DNA from: Clostridia bacterium | GTDB taxonomy: Bacteria; Bacillota; Clostridia; Oscillospirales; CAG-272 | Direction: 5' to 3' | DNA: 6,969 nucleotides | Assembly: GCA_017382555.1 (NCBI GenBank) | Contig: JAFOAB010000344.1 | Span: forward strand, 1 to 6,969 | Shown: piece by piece, positions 1 to 6,269 of the stretch | How the letters are laid out: each line of letters starts with the position of its first letter | How positions within the stretch are numbered: the first letter of the stretch is position 1 | Position numbers and translations under genes: made by a program | The notes under the pieces: generated by a model | Told to the model about the DNA's origin: nothing | Databases searched by the model: none | The model's input: only the letters and a program-made list of their open reading frames with translations

Positions 1-1588
1 AATAATCGTGCAGTCTTTTATACTCCGCATAAAGCGCATTGTACGCCTTTCCGTCATCGGAATTCGGTGTATATACCCTAACAGGCTTTTTTGCAAGTGC
101 TCTCGCGGCCGCCGAAACGCTCGGATACACGCCTGCGGCAACCGCCGCGTATATCGCACTTCCCAGCGCACCCGCCTGTGCGGATGCGGCGATGCTTATC
201 TCCTTACCAAGCACGTCTGCATATATCTGCATCATCATTTCATCCTTTTGCGCAATGCCGCCTGCCGCGCATACGCGCTTTATCTCGATGCCGTTATGCT
301 CGTACTGCTCAAGTATCATTCGCGTGCCGAACGCAGTTGCCTCAATAAGCGCGCGGTATATCTCCTCGGGTCTTGTGCGTAGGGTAAGCCCCAATATCAT
401 ACCGCTAAGCTCCGAATCGACCAAAACGGAGCGATTTCCGTTCAGCCAATCAAGCGCAAGCAGTCCGCTTTGCCCTACCTTCAGCTTGCTTGCCCTTTCG
501 CGCAGAAGCTTGTGGATGGAAATTCCTCTTTTTGCCGCCTCGTCGGTGTATGCCGCGGGCACGCAATTTTTAACAAACCAATCAAAAACGTCCCCCACCG
601 CAGGCTGACCCGCCTCGTAGGTGTAAAAGCCGGGAATCACGCCGTCCTTTACGTATCCGCAGATGCCCTCCACGCTTTTTTTGCGTACGGAGTTAAGAAT
701 CTGACAGCTTGAAGTGCCAACGATGAGAATAAGATCCCCATCCTCGGTACAGCCTGCCGCGGGCATTGCCGCATGTGCGTCTATCATAGGCAATGCAAGC
801 GAAGTGCCGGCATTCAGTCCGGTAAGCTCCGCGCCGCTATCGTTCAGCACGCCCGCGATATTATCCATCGCAAGCACGTTTTCGGAAATTTTAGTACCGA
901 CAACTCCGTCAAGGCACTTATCCAAGGCGACCATAAACTCGTTTGAGGGGTATCCCCCGTCGCTCCAAAGCGCCTTGTAGCCCGCAAAAACAGCGCTGTG
1001 GCTCTCCTTGCCCGTCAGCATAAGGGAAAGCCAGTCCGCCGCCTCCACGAAGCGCTCGGTATCATTATAAACCTCGGGAGCCTCTCTTAAAATCTCAAGC
1101 AGCTTTGGCAGTGCCCACTCGGAGGATATTTTTCTGCCGTAAGCGTCAAGCCACGGCTCGCCGCGCTCCTCGGCGAGGGCGGTTATCTCGTCCGCCTCCG
1201 ACTGCGCGGAATGGTGCTTCCACAGCTTAACGTATGCATGTGGCTCGTCCTTGTATTTTTCTTTAAAGCAAAGCGGCACTCCGTCCTTGTCAATAGGTAA
1301 AACGGTGCAGGATGTGAAGTCAATACCCATTCCAACGACCGCATCACGCGATACCTTCGCCCTTGAAAGCACGTCGCGCACCGTAAAGCGCAAAACGTCA
1401 AGGTAGTCCTGCGGATGCTGTAGCGCGTAATGCTTGGGCAGCGCCCTTCCCGATGGCAGGCGCTCGTCCATCACACCGTGCGCATATTCAAGCACGGATT
1501 CCGCAACCTCCGCTCCGCTTTCGACATCCACCAAAACACACCGCCCCGAAAGCGTGCCGAAGTCTATTCCGATTACGTATTTTTTCAT
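1..1588 (-). CDS. araB: L-ribulokinase AraB, C-terminus cut by window edge
   Basis: This FGGY-family sugar kinase phosphorylates L-ribulose to L-ribulose-5-phosphate with ATP, the second step of L-arabinose breakdown, in the cytoplasm. I translated the minus strand from the ATG at 1588 and read 529 codons without a stop before the left edge. Residues 4-16 carry the N-terminal phosphate-binding motif (IGIDFGTLSGR). D270, in the IDAH motif, is the expected catalytic base. K205 (GYKALW) and E325 (YEAGQ) match substrate-contact positions I recall from Bacillus halodurans ribulokinase. DWLNGNRS at 380-387, EATAFGTR at 416-423 and the AAGG turn at 441-444 are typical of AraB. The last visible residues (LHDY) align near the family's end, so about 20-40 residues are missing. 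A GGAG site 8 bases upstream supports the start. The gene lies 67 bases downstream of the UPF0210 gene, beyond a hairpin, and uses more TTA, CTA and TCA codons than its neighbours. The specificity call is strong because full-length similarity is to AraB rather than to xylulo- or glycerol kinases. Confidence 0.95.
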   Translation of the reverse strand, partial: MKKYVIGIDFGTLSGRCVLVDVESGAEVAESVLEYAHGVMDERLPSGRALPKHYALQHPQDYLDVLRFTVRDVLSRAKVSRDAVVGMGIDFTSCTVLPIDKDGVPLCFKEKYKDEPHAYVKLWKHHSAQSEADEITALAEERGEPWLDAYGRKISSEWALPKLLEILREAPEVYNDTERFVEAADWLSLMLTGKESHSAVFAGYKALWSDGGYPSNEFMVALDKCLDGVVGTKISENVLAMDNIAGVLNDSGAELTGLNAGTSLALPMIDAHAAMPAAGCTEDGDLILIVGTSSCQILNSVRKKSVEGICGYVKDGVIPGFYTYEAGQPAVGDVFDWFVKNCVPAAYTDEAAKRGISIHKLLRERASKLKVGQSGLLALDWLNGNRSVLVDSELSGMILGLTLRTRPEEIYRALIEATAFGTRMILEQYEHNGIEIKRVCAAGGIAQKDEMMMQIYADVLGKEISIAASAQAGALGSAIYAAVAAGVYPSVSAAARALAKKPVRVYTPNSDDGKAYNALYAEYKRLHDY

Positions 1589-1596
1589 CTCTATAA

Positions 1597-1600
1597 CTCC
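1597..1600 (-). promoter_or_regulatory. Ribosome binding site of araB
   Basis: On the minus strand GGAG is followed by 8 bases and then the ATG at 1588. This fixes the araB start, and the resulting N-terminus (MKKYVIGIDFG) matches where family members begin. I saw no convincing sigma-70 type -35/-10 pair in the 67-base gap. Confidence 0.75.
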
Positions 1601-1622
1601 GTTTTACCTGATTACAAGGCGC

Positions 1623-1649
1623 AGGGGCGGTCAGTATCCGACCGCCCCT
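1623..1649 (+). terminator. GC-rich hairpin with T-tract on the plus strand, between UPF0210 gene and araB
   Basis: A perfect 10-bp inverted repeat (1623-1632 pairing with 1640-1649, nine of the pairs in a GC-rich core) encloses a 7-base loop. On the plus strand the hairpin runs into TTTT (1649-1652) and an AT-rich tail, the form of an intrinsic terminator. On the minus strand, where every gene lies, the stem is preceded by AAAA and followed by TGCGCCTTG with no T-run. It therefore reads as a terminator for antisense transcription. For the sense transcript it could be a weak terminator, a pause or processing site, or a 3'-end stabiliser for the operon mRNA. The structure is certain; the role is not. 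Confidence 0.5.
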
Positions 1650-1655
1650 TTTATA

Positions 1656-3014
1656 TTAGTTCTTCAAGCTATGTATCGGCGCGGGGATACGTCCGCCGCG
1701 GGCGATGAATGCCGCGGAGGAGGGGGTGCGGAGGGGCATAATGGGCGCGTAGCCGAGAAGTCCGCCGAATTCCACGGAATCGCCAACCGTCTTACCGGGT
1801 GCGGGAATTACACGCACTGCGGTCGTCTTGGTGTTTGCAACGCCGATAGCGATCTCATCCGCAATAAGCGCGGAAATGGTCTCCGCAGTGGTATCGCCGG
1901 GAATCGCGATCATATCAAGACCAACAGAGCAAACCGCAGTCATCGCCTCCAGCTTTTCAATAGAAAGCTCGCCAATCTCCGCCGCGTGTATCATACCCGC
2001 ATCCTCGGAAACGGGAATGAACGCACCGGAAAGTCCGCCAACGTGGGAGGAAGCCATAACGCCGCCCTTCTTTACCGCATCGTTCAGCATCATAAGCGCG
2101 GCGGTGGTGCCGTGTGTTCCGCAAACCTCAAGACCCATTGCCTCAAGGATATGCGCAACGCTATCGCCGATTGCGGGTGTGGGTGCGAGGGAGAGGTCAA
2201 CTATTCCGTACGGAATGCCGAGGCGCTTGGATGCCTCGTATGCAACGAGCTGACCAACACGGGTGATCTTAAACGCGGTCTTCTTTATAACGTCGCTGAG
2301 CTCACCAAAGCTTACGTTGCCCGCACGCTCGATAGCCTTTGCAACAACACCGGGGCCGGAAACGCCGACGTTGATGGCGCAATCGCTTTCACCTATGCCG
2401 TGGAAAGCACCCGCCATAAACGGGTTATCCTCGGGCACGTTTGCAAACACAACGAGCTTAGCGCAGCCGATTGCATCTCTATCCGCGGTCTTTGCCGCTG
2501 TTTCCTTAATTATACGACCCATCTTGGCAACGGCATCCATATTGATGCCCGCCTTGGTGGAGGCTACGTTTACGGAGGAGCAAACGATGTTCGTTTCCGC
2601 AAGCGCATCGGGAATGGAGTCGATAAGAGCCTCGCTGCCCTTGGTCATTCCCTTCTGCACAAGCGCGCCGTAGCCGCCGATGAAGTTAACGCCAACGGTT
2701 GCCGCCGCGCGGTCAAGCGTGCGTGCTATCTCCACACAATCGTCGGGAGTTGCGTTGCCGCATACAAGGGAGATGGGGGTAACGGAAATACGCTTGTTTA
2801 CTATCGGAATGCCTATCTCCTTTTCAATAGAGGAGGCAACGGGAACAAGGTTCTCCGCCGTTTTGGTGATCTTATCGTAGATCTTCTCGCACAGACGCTT
2901 GTTATCGTCCGCTACGCAATCGAAGAGAGAAATACCCGCAGTAACGGTTCTTACGTCGAGGTTTTCCTCCCTTATCATATTTATCGTTTCAAGTATGTCT
3001 CTGGTGTTAAGCAT
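1656..3014 (-). CDS. UPF0210 (DUF711, PFL-like) family protein of unknown function
   Basis: This 452-residue protein is full length for the UPF0210/DUF711 family, often annotated 'PFL family protein' because its fold resembles pyruvate formate-lyase. The biochemical role is not established. Recognisable stretches are the N-terminal TVTAGISL (23-30), NKRISVTPISLV (73-84), NFIGGYGALVQKGM (110-123), CSSVNVASTKAGINMD (145-160), SGPGVVAKA (219-227) and the C-terminal RGGRIPAPIHSLKN (439-452), which is characteristic of the family. It has nine cysteines (33, 42, 85, 93, 145, 184, 212, 298, 362). No RVxGY-type glycyl-radical motif is present near the C-terminus, so glycyl-radical catalysis should not be assumed. 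No signal peptide or membrane segment is evident, so it is probably cytosolic. Only 8 bases separate it from the ACT gene; its GAGGT site overlaps that gene's TGA stop, which implies coupled translation. It contains no TTA, CTA or TCA codon in 452, suggesting strong codon bias. Confidence 0.93.
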   Translation of the reverse strand: MLNTRDILETINMIREENLDVRTVTAGISLFDCVADDNKRLCEKIYDKITKTAENLVPVASSIEKEIGIPIVNKRISVTPISLVCGNATPDDCVEIARTLDRAAATVGVNFIGGYGALVQKGMTKGSEALIDSIPDALAETNIVCSSVNVASTKAGINMDAVAKMGRIIKETAAKTADRDAIGCAKLVVFANVPEDNPFMAGAFHGIGESDCAINVGVSGPGVVAKAIERAGNVSFGELSDVIKKTAFKITRVGQLVAYEASKRLGIPYGIVDLSLAPTPAIGDSVAHILEAMGLEVCGTHGTTAALMMLNDAVKKGGVMASSHVGGLSGAFIPVSEDAGMIHAAEIGELSIEKLEAMTAVCSVGLDMIAIPGDTTAETISALIADEIAIGVANTKTTAVRVIPAPGKTVGDSVEFGGLLGYAPIMPLRTPSSAAFIARGGRIPAPIHSLKN

Positions 3015-3022
3015 CGTTTACC

Positions 3023-3292
3023 TCATATTCTGTGCATTGCGTCAAAGATGTCCTGGTGCATTGCGCGGATCTCAAGGCCGCTCTTCTTGCCAAGCTCCGC
3101 CATAGCGTCTACAAAGTCGGAGAAGGGCTTGTTCATCTTGGAAATATCTACAATCATAATCATCGCAAAATACTCATCAAGAACGCTTTGTGTGATCTCG
3201 GTGATATTTGCGCCGAACTCCGCACAGCATCCGCTGACGGAGGCGATAATACCGATACTGTCCTTACCAATAACCGAAACAACTGCTTTCAT
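3023..3292 (-). CDS. ACT-domain protein, UPF0237 family
   Basis: This 89-residue protein is a single ACT domain, a small fold that usually binds amino acids and regulates enzymes or transcription. The first strand (KAVVSVIGKD, 2-11) leads into the ligand-loop region GKDSIGIIASVSG (9-21), followed by NITEITQSV (29-37), a hydrophobic strand (FAMIMIVDIS, 43-52) and the family's C-terminal tail DIFDAMHRI (81-89). Length and both ends agree with the family, so it is complete. It has no attached enzyme or DNA-binding domain. It sits 8 bases before the UPF0210 gene, an arrangement I know to recur in Firmicutes. The likely inference is that it senses an amino acid or related metabolite for its partner, but the ligand is unknown. 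An AAGGAG site 8 bases upstream supports the start. GcvR-type regulators are a related alternative, but those carry two ACT domains. Confidence 0.93.
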   Translation of the reverse strand: MKAVVSVIGKDSIGIIASVSGCCAEFGANITEITQSVLDEYFAMIMIVDISKMNKPFSDFVDAMAELGKKSGLEIRAMHQDIFDAMHRI

Positions 3293-3300
3293 TTTAAAAA

Positions 3301-3306
3301 CTCCTT
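3301..3306 (-). promoter_or_regulatory. Strong ribosome binding site of the ACT-domain gene
   Basis: On the minus strand AAGGAG is followed by 8 bases (TTTTTAAA) and then the ATG at 3292. It is the closest match to the Shine-Dalgarno consensus in the window and lies in the widest gap inside the operon (21 bases). A run of seven T residues precedes it on the minus strand, but no GC-rich stem precedes that run, so I do not call it a terminator. Confidence 0.7.
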
Positions 3307-3313
3307 AAAAAAA

Positions 3314-4120
3314 TTAATTCAAGACGGAGGCAAGCTCCAGCCCTTCTATATCGTAAGAAAATTTTGTTGTCTTCATACTGACAACCCTGACACCCTCCAC
3401 GTAGCTTTCGTAGGAATAGAGGAGACCGCCGTCAATATCAAGCAAATACACGTCCGTGTGGTCGGAATACGTGAGCGTTATGCGCGCCATGCTGACGCTT
3501 TCCTCACGCACCGCCTCGATAACGCAATCGTTCACCATTCCAAGCTTCCACGAATCGGGGGTGCCCCTGTGGAAGTTAATAACAAAGTTTATAATGTCTA
3601 TCGCGCTGATGCTTCCGGAGTTGATCTCAAAAAAATCTCCCGAAACACCCGCAAGCGTGCCCCTTTGATTCAATCTTGCATCAAATATGTCCGCATTACC
3701 CTCGACACACAGCACCTCGCGCACTATTTTTCCATCCTTAAATTCAAGCAGATGGAAATCCGCATTCTTGCGCAGCACGCTGAATTCCGTGGTTCCCTTT
3801 TCCGCATCCGAGTAGGTAACGGTGTATTCGTGCAGATAGGTGTTGCTCGCTCTTCCCGTCGCAAGCACGTCGATAACAACGGAGGAATCAAGCATTCGAT
3901 AGTCCAATTCCCCGATTTGCTCGGAATTTGCAAGGCTTTCTATCAGCTTTTCGATCTCCTCGCTGTCTCCTGACGGCATAGCATCCTCAAATCGCAGTGC
4001 GGGCAGCTGTACAAGACCGAGTCTGTAAAGCCCGTACACGGCAAGACCAAGCGCCACCGCAAGAAACAGGGCAAGCAATATAACGGAAAAATTGAGCTTG
4101 CTGCGTTTGTTTATATCCAT
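3314..4120 (-). CDS. Hypothetical protein with one N-terminal membrane anchor and an extracellular beta-rich region
   Basis: I do not recognise the family of this 268-residue protein. Residues 1-10 are basic and polar (MDINKRSKLN), residues 11-35 form one hydrophobic helix, and the rest is soluble-looking. That indicates a type II membrane protein, or an uncleaved signal anchor, with about 230 residues outside the cytoplasm. There is no lipobox cysteine. Residues 52-68 look helical and acidic; from about 75 on, alternating hydrophobic residues suggest beta strands. Two segments resemble each other: around YTVTYSD (99-105) and ITLTYSD (214-220), each followed by a hydrophobic stretch, an acidic/glycine turn and a basic strand, which hints at a duplicated domain. 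The only cysteines are C138 and C199. It follows the TagO-like gene by 11 bases, with its AAGGAAA site overlapping that gene's TAA stop, so the two are probably co-translated. A role at the cell envelope is plausible but unproven. Confidence 0.85.
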   Translation of the reverse strand: MDINKRSKLNFSVILLALFLAVALGLAVYGLYRLGLVQLPALRFEDAMPSGDSEEIEKLIESLANSEQIGELDYRMLDSSVVIDVLATGRASNTYLHEYTVTYSDAEKGTTEFSVLRKNADFHLLEFKDGKIVREVLCVEGNADIFDARLNQRGTLAGVSGDFFEINSGSISAIDIINFVINFHRGTPDSWKLGMVNDCVIEAVREESVSMARITLTYSDHTDVYLLDIDGGLLYSYESYVEGVRVVSMKTTKFSYDIEGLELASVLN

Positions 4121-4131
4121 AACAGCTTTCC

Positions 4132-5223
4132 TTATTTACCTTCGTTCGGTGATTGAATATCATCCGGATGGATGTCGATATTTTCAAGTCCCGTAAGCTT
4201 TCTCAGCTCGCCGTTTCTCATTATGAAATAAAGCGCCATGTAAAGACCGAGGTCGGCAACAACAAGCGTGATGGCGGGGATAAACGAGGATTCCAAAAGA
4301 AGCACCGCCGCAATACCGAGAGTACCGCTGATGGAATAAAGGATTCTTACGCTCTGCTTGTGGCCAAAGCCCATATCTATCAGTCTGTGATGCAGATGCC
4401 CTCTGTCCGCCGCAAAGGGGCTTTTACCGTGGGCAACACGGCGTATAATAGCAAAGGTCGTATCAAAAAGCGGAAGTCCGAAAATTGCAAGCGGAATAAG
4501 GAAGGCAAGCACCGCATCCATCTTGAATACGCCGCCGACGGAAAGCACGGAAAGCGTATAGCCGAGGAACAGCGCACCCGTATCGCCCATAATTATCTTT
4601 GCGGGGTTTGCGTTGAACGGCAAAAATCCCGCACAGCTGCCCGCAAGAATAGCGGTGAGAAGCGCGTAGTAGGGGTTGCCGCCGAGAAGCATAACCACGG
4701 TAAGGGATATCGCGCATATCGTGGAAACGCCGCACGCAAGTCCGTCAAGCCCATCGATAAGATTTACGGCATTGGTGACAAGCACTATCCAAAGAACCGT
4801 AACGGGGATGCTCCATTTGCCGAGCAGCACCATATTATCGAAAAGATAGAGGAAGCTTATCTGCATTCCCTGGGAGACGGGTATAAATGCAACCGCAAAC
4901 TGCACGATCGCCTTCATCCACGGCTTCAAATTATGAATGTCGTCCAGAATGCCGAGCAAAACGAGCACAAAGCCGCCCGTCCAAACGGCAATGAGATCCT
5001 TCGTTATATCGCAGAAAACGAGAGTTGCAACGAAAAAGCCGAAAAACATCGCAAGGCCGCCTATACGCGGTATCGGCTCCTTATGCATTCTTCTGCCGTC
5101 CTTTGCGCGGTCTATTGCGTTTATTTTAAACGCAAGCACACGCACAGCGGGTGTGGCGGAAAAGGCGAGCAGTGCCGCGCAAAGCACGGACACTATCGCG
5201 TATATCCATTCACTGCTTATCAT
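4132..5223 (-). CDS. tagO: Undecaprenyl-phosphate GlcNAc-1-phosphate transferase, TagO/WecA/MraY family
   Basis: This 363-residue polytopic membrane enzyme would transfer a sugar-1-phosphate, usually GlcNAc-1-P from UDP-GlcNAc, to undecaprenyl phosphate. That is the first membrane step of wall teichoic acid or other envelope polysaccharide synthesis. I count roughly ten to eleven hydrophobic segments. Family motifs are in order: KDGRRMHKEPIPRIGG (41-56), the metal-site DD at 94-95 (GILDDI), NAVNLIDGLDGLA (151-163) with D157 and D160, NPAKIIMGDTGALFLG (206-221) with D214, and the histidine-rich cytoplasmic loop RGHLHHRL (274-281). The HLHHRL loop separates TagO/WecA-type enzymes from MraY. The charged C-terminal tail (about 336-363) is probably cytosolic. 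A GGAGG site 5 bases upstream supports the start, 11 bases after the trpS stop. No other glycan genes are visible, so the exact polymer is open and the gene symbol is by family resemblance. Confidence 0.9.
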   Translation of the reverse strand: MISSEWIYAIVSVLCAALLAFSATPAVRVLAFKINAIDRAKDGRRMHKEPIPRIGGLAMFFGFFVATLVFCDITKDLIAVWTGGFVLVLLGILDDIHNLKPWMKAIVQFAVAFIPVSQGMQISFLYLFDNMVLLGKWSIPVTVLWIVLVTNAVNLIDGLDGLACGVSTICAISLTVVMLLGGNPYYALLTAILAGSCAGFLPFNANPAKIIMGDTGALFLGYTLSVLSVGGVFKMDAVLAFLIPLAIFGLPLFDTTFAIIRRVAHGKSPFAADRGHLHHRLIDMGFGHKQSVRILYSISGTLGIAAVLLLESSFIPAITLVVADLGLYMALYFIMRNGELRKLTGLENIDIHPDDIQSPNEGK

Positions 5224-5234
5224 ATAAGCCTCCG

Positions 5235-6254
5235 TTAACGGGAAATATCGGTAAAGCCCATCTTACGCTTTACCTTGGAAAGTGTGCGGCGCGCTGCGTA
5301 GGAAGCTCTATCCGCACCCATCTTCATAACTTCTTCAAGATACTTCTTATCCGCTATAAGACGTGCATACTCCTCCTGAACGGGGCGGAGCACGTCTGCA
5401 CAAAGCTCGCCTACTGCGGTCTTGAAATCGCCGTAGCCCTTGCCCGCAAACTCAGCCTCAACCTCTGCGGTGGTCTTGCCGGAAAGCACTCCGTAAATGG
5501 TGATAAGATTGTTTATTCCGTCCTTACCCTCGCCCATCACTATCTCGCTTCCGCTGTCGGTAACCGCGCGGCGGAACTTGCGGATGATATCGTCCTTGGA
5601 ATCAAGGATGTAAACGACCGCGTTCTGATTGGTGTCGGACTTGGACATCTTCTGCGTAGGCTCGGCAAGAGACATTATTCTTGCACCGCTCTTTGCCATA
5701 TAGGGCTCGGGTACCTTAAACGTCTCGCTGTAGGTGGTGTTGAAGCGCGTTGCAATGTCGCGCGCAAGCTCGAGATGCTGCTTCTGGTCGCTGCCTATCG
5801 GCACAATATCGGTCTGATAAAGCAGGATATCCGCCGCCATAAGCACGGGGTAGGTGAAAAGTCCTGCGTTTATATTTTCCGCGTGCTTACGGCTCTTGTC
5901 CTTGAACTGTGTCATTCTCGACAGCTCACCGAACATCGTGCTGCAGCCAAGCAGCCAGCCGAGCTCTGCGTGCTCGTGCACGTGGCTCTGCACGTACAGG
6001 GTGTTCTTCTGCGGGTCAAGACCGCACGCCATATAAACCGCAAGTGTCTCATAGGTGCGTCTTCTCAGCTCCGCCGGCACCTGATGCACGGTAACGGAAT
6101 GAAGATCGACAACACAGTAGTAGCACTCGTGCTCGTCGGAAAATGCGGAGAAATTTTTGATAGCTCCGAGGTAGTTACCAATGGTAAGATTACCGGAGGG
6201 CTGTACGCCGGAGTAAACTATCTTCTTTTTAACTTCGGTATTTACTTCGTTCAT
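5235..6254 (-). CDS. trpS: Tryptophan--tRNA ligase
   Basis: This class Ic aminoacyl-tRNA synthetase charges tRNA-Trp with tryptophan using ATP in the cytoplasm and is normally essential. At 339 residues it is the usual bacterial length. The HIGH-type motif appears as TIGN within GNLTIGNYLGA (21-31), and the KMSKS loop is exact at 202-206. VYSGVQPSG (13-21), FTYPVLMAADILLY (133-146) with D142 at the expected tryptophan-recognition position, and GSDQKQHLELARDIA (154-168) are all typical. The C-terminal helices (about 280-330) fit the anticodon-binding part. An AAAGGA site 7 bases upstream supports the ATG at 6254. It begins 15 bases after the aminotransferase stop and is followed 11 bases later by the TagO-like gene. 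The upstream gap is too short for a T-box leader, so any tryptophan-responsive control would have to lie before the operon's first gene, outside this window. It has no TTA, CTA or TCA codon. Confidence 0.97.
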   Translation of the reverse strand: MNEVNTEVKKKIVYSGVQPSGNLTIGNYLGAIKNFSAFSDEHECYYCVVDLHSVTVHQVPAELRRRTYETLAVYMACGLDPQKNTLYVQSHVHEHAELGWLLGCSTMFGELSRMTQFKDKSRKHAENINAGLFTYPVLMAADILLYQTDIVPIGSDQKQHLELARDIATRFNTTYSETFKVPEPYMAKSGARIMSLAEPTQKMSKSDTNQNAVVYILDSKDDIIRKFRRAVTDSGSEIVMGEGKDGINNLITIYGVLSGKTTAEVEAEFAGKGYGDFKTAVGELCADVLRPVQEEYARLIADKKYLEEVMKMGADRASYAARRTLSKVKRKMGFTDISR

Positions 6255-6269
6255 TTTTCTGTCCTTTCA

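Noticed and set aside
1650..1655. TATAAA on the minus strand as a -10 box for araB
   Set aside because: The hexamer 17 bases upstream (CGATAC) does not resemble a -35 box, and TATAAA overlaps the region next to the UPF0210 stop codon, where AT-richness is expected.
1746..1767. A possible glycyl-radical site (GGLLGY, residues 417-422 of the UPF0210 protein)
   Set aside because: The Arg-Val before the glycine and the family spacing are missing, and no activating-enzyme gene is nearby, so the resemblance is superficial.
1434..3308. A 624-codon open frame on the plus strand
   Set aside because: It lies in exact antisense codon phase to the UPF0210 gene, so it stays open only because that gene lacks TTA, CTA and TCA codons. 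The translation is rich in Arg, Asn, Gly and Cys, resembles no family, and crosses the hairpin and gene boundaries.
4153..5238. A 361-codon open frame on the plus strand over the TagO-like gene
   Set aside because: It is the antisense phase of a gene with clear family motifs; the product is highly basic with no recognisable domain.
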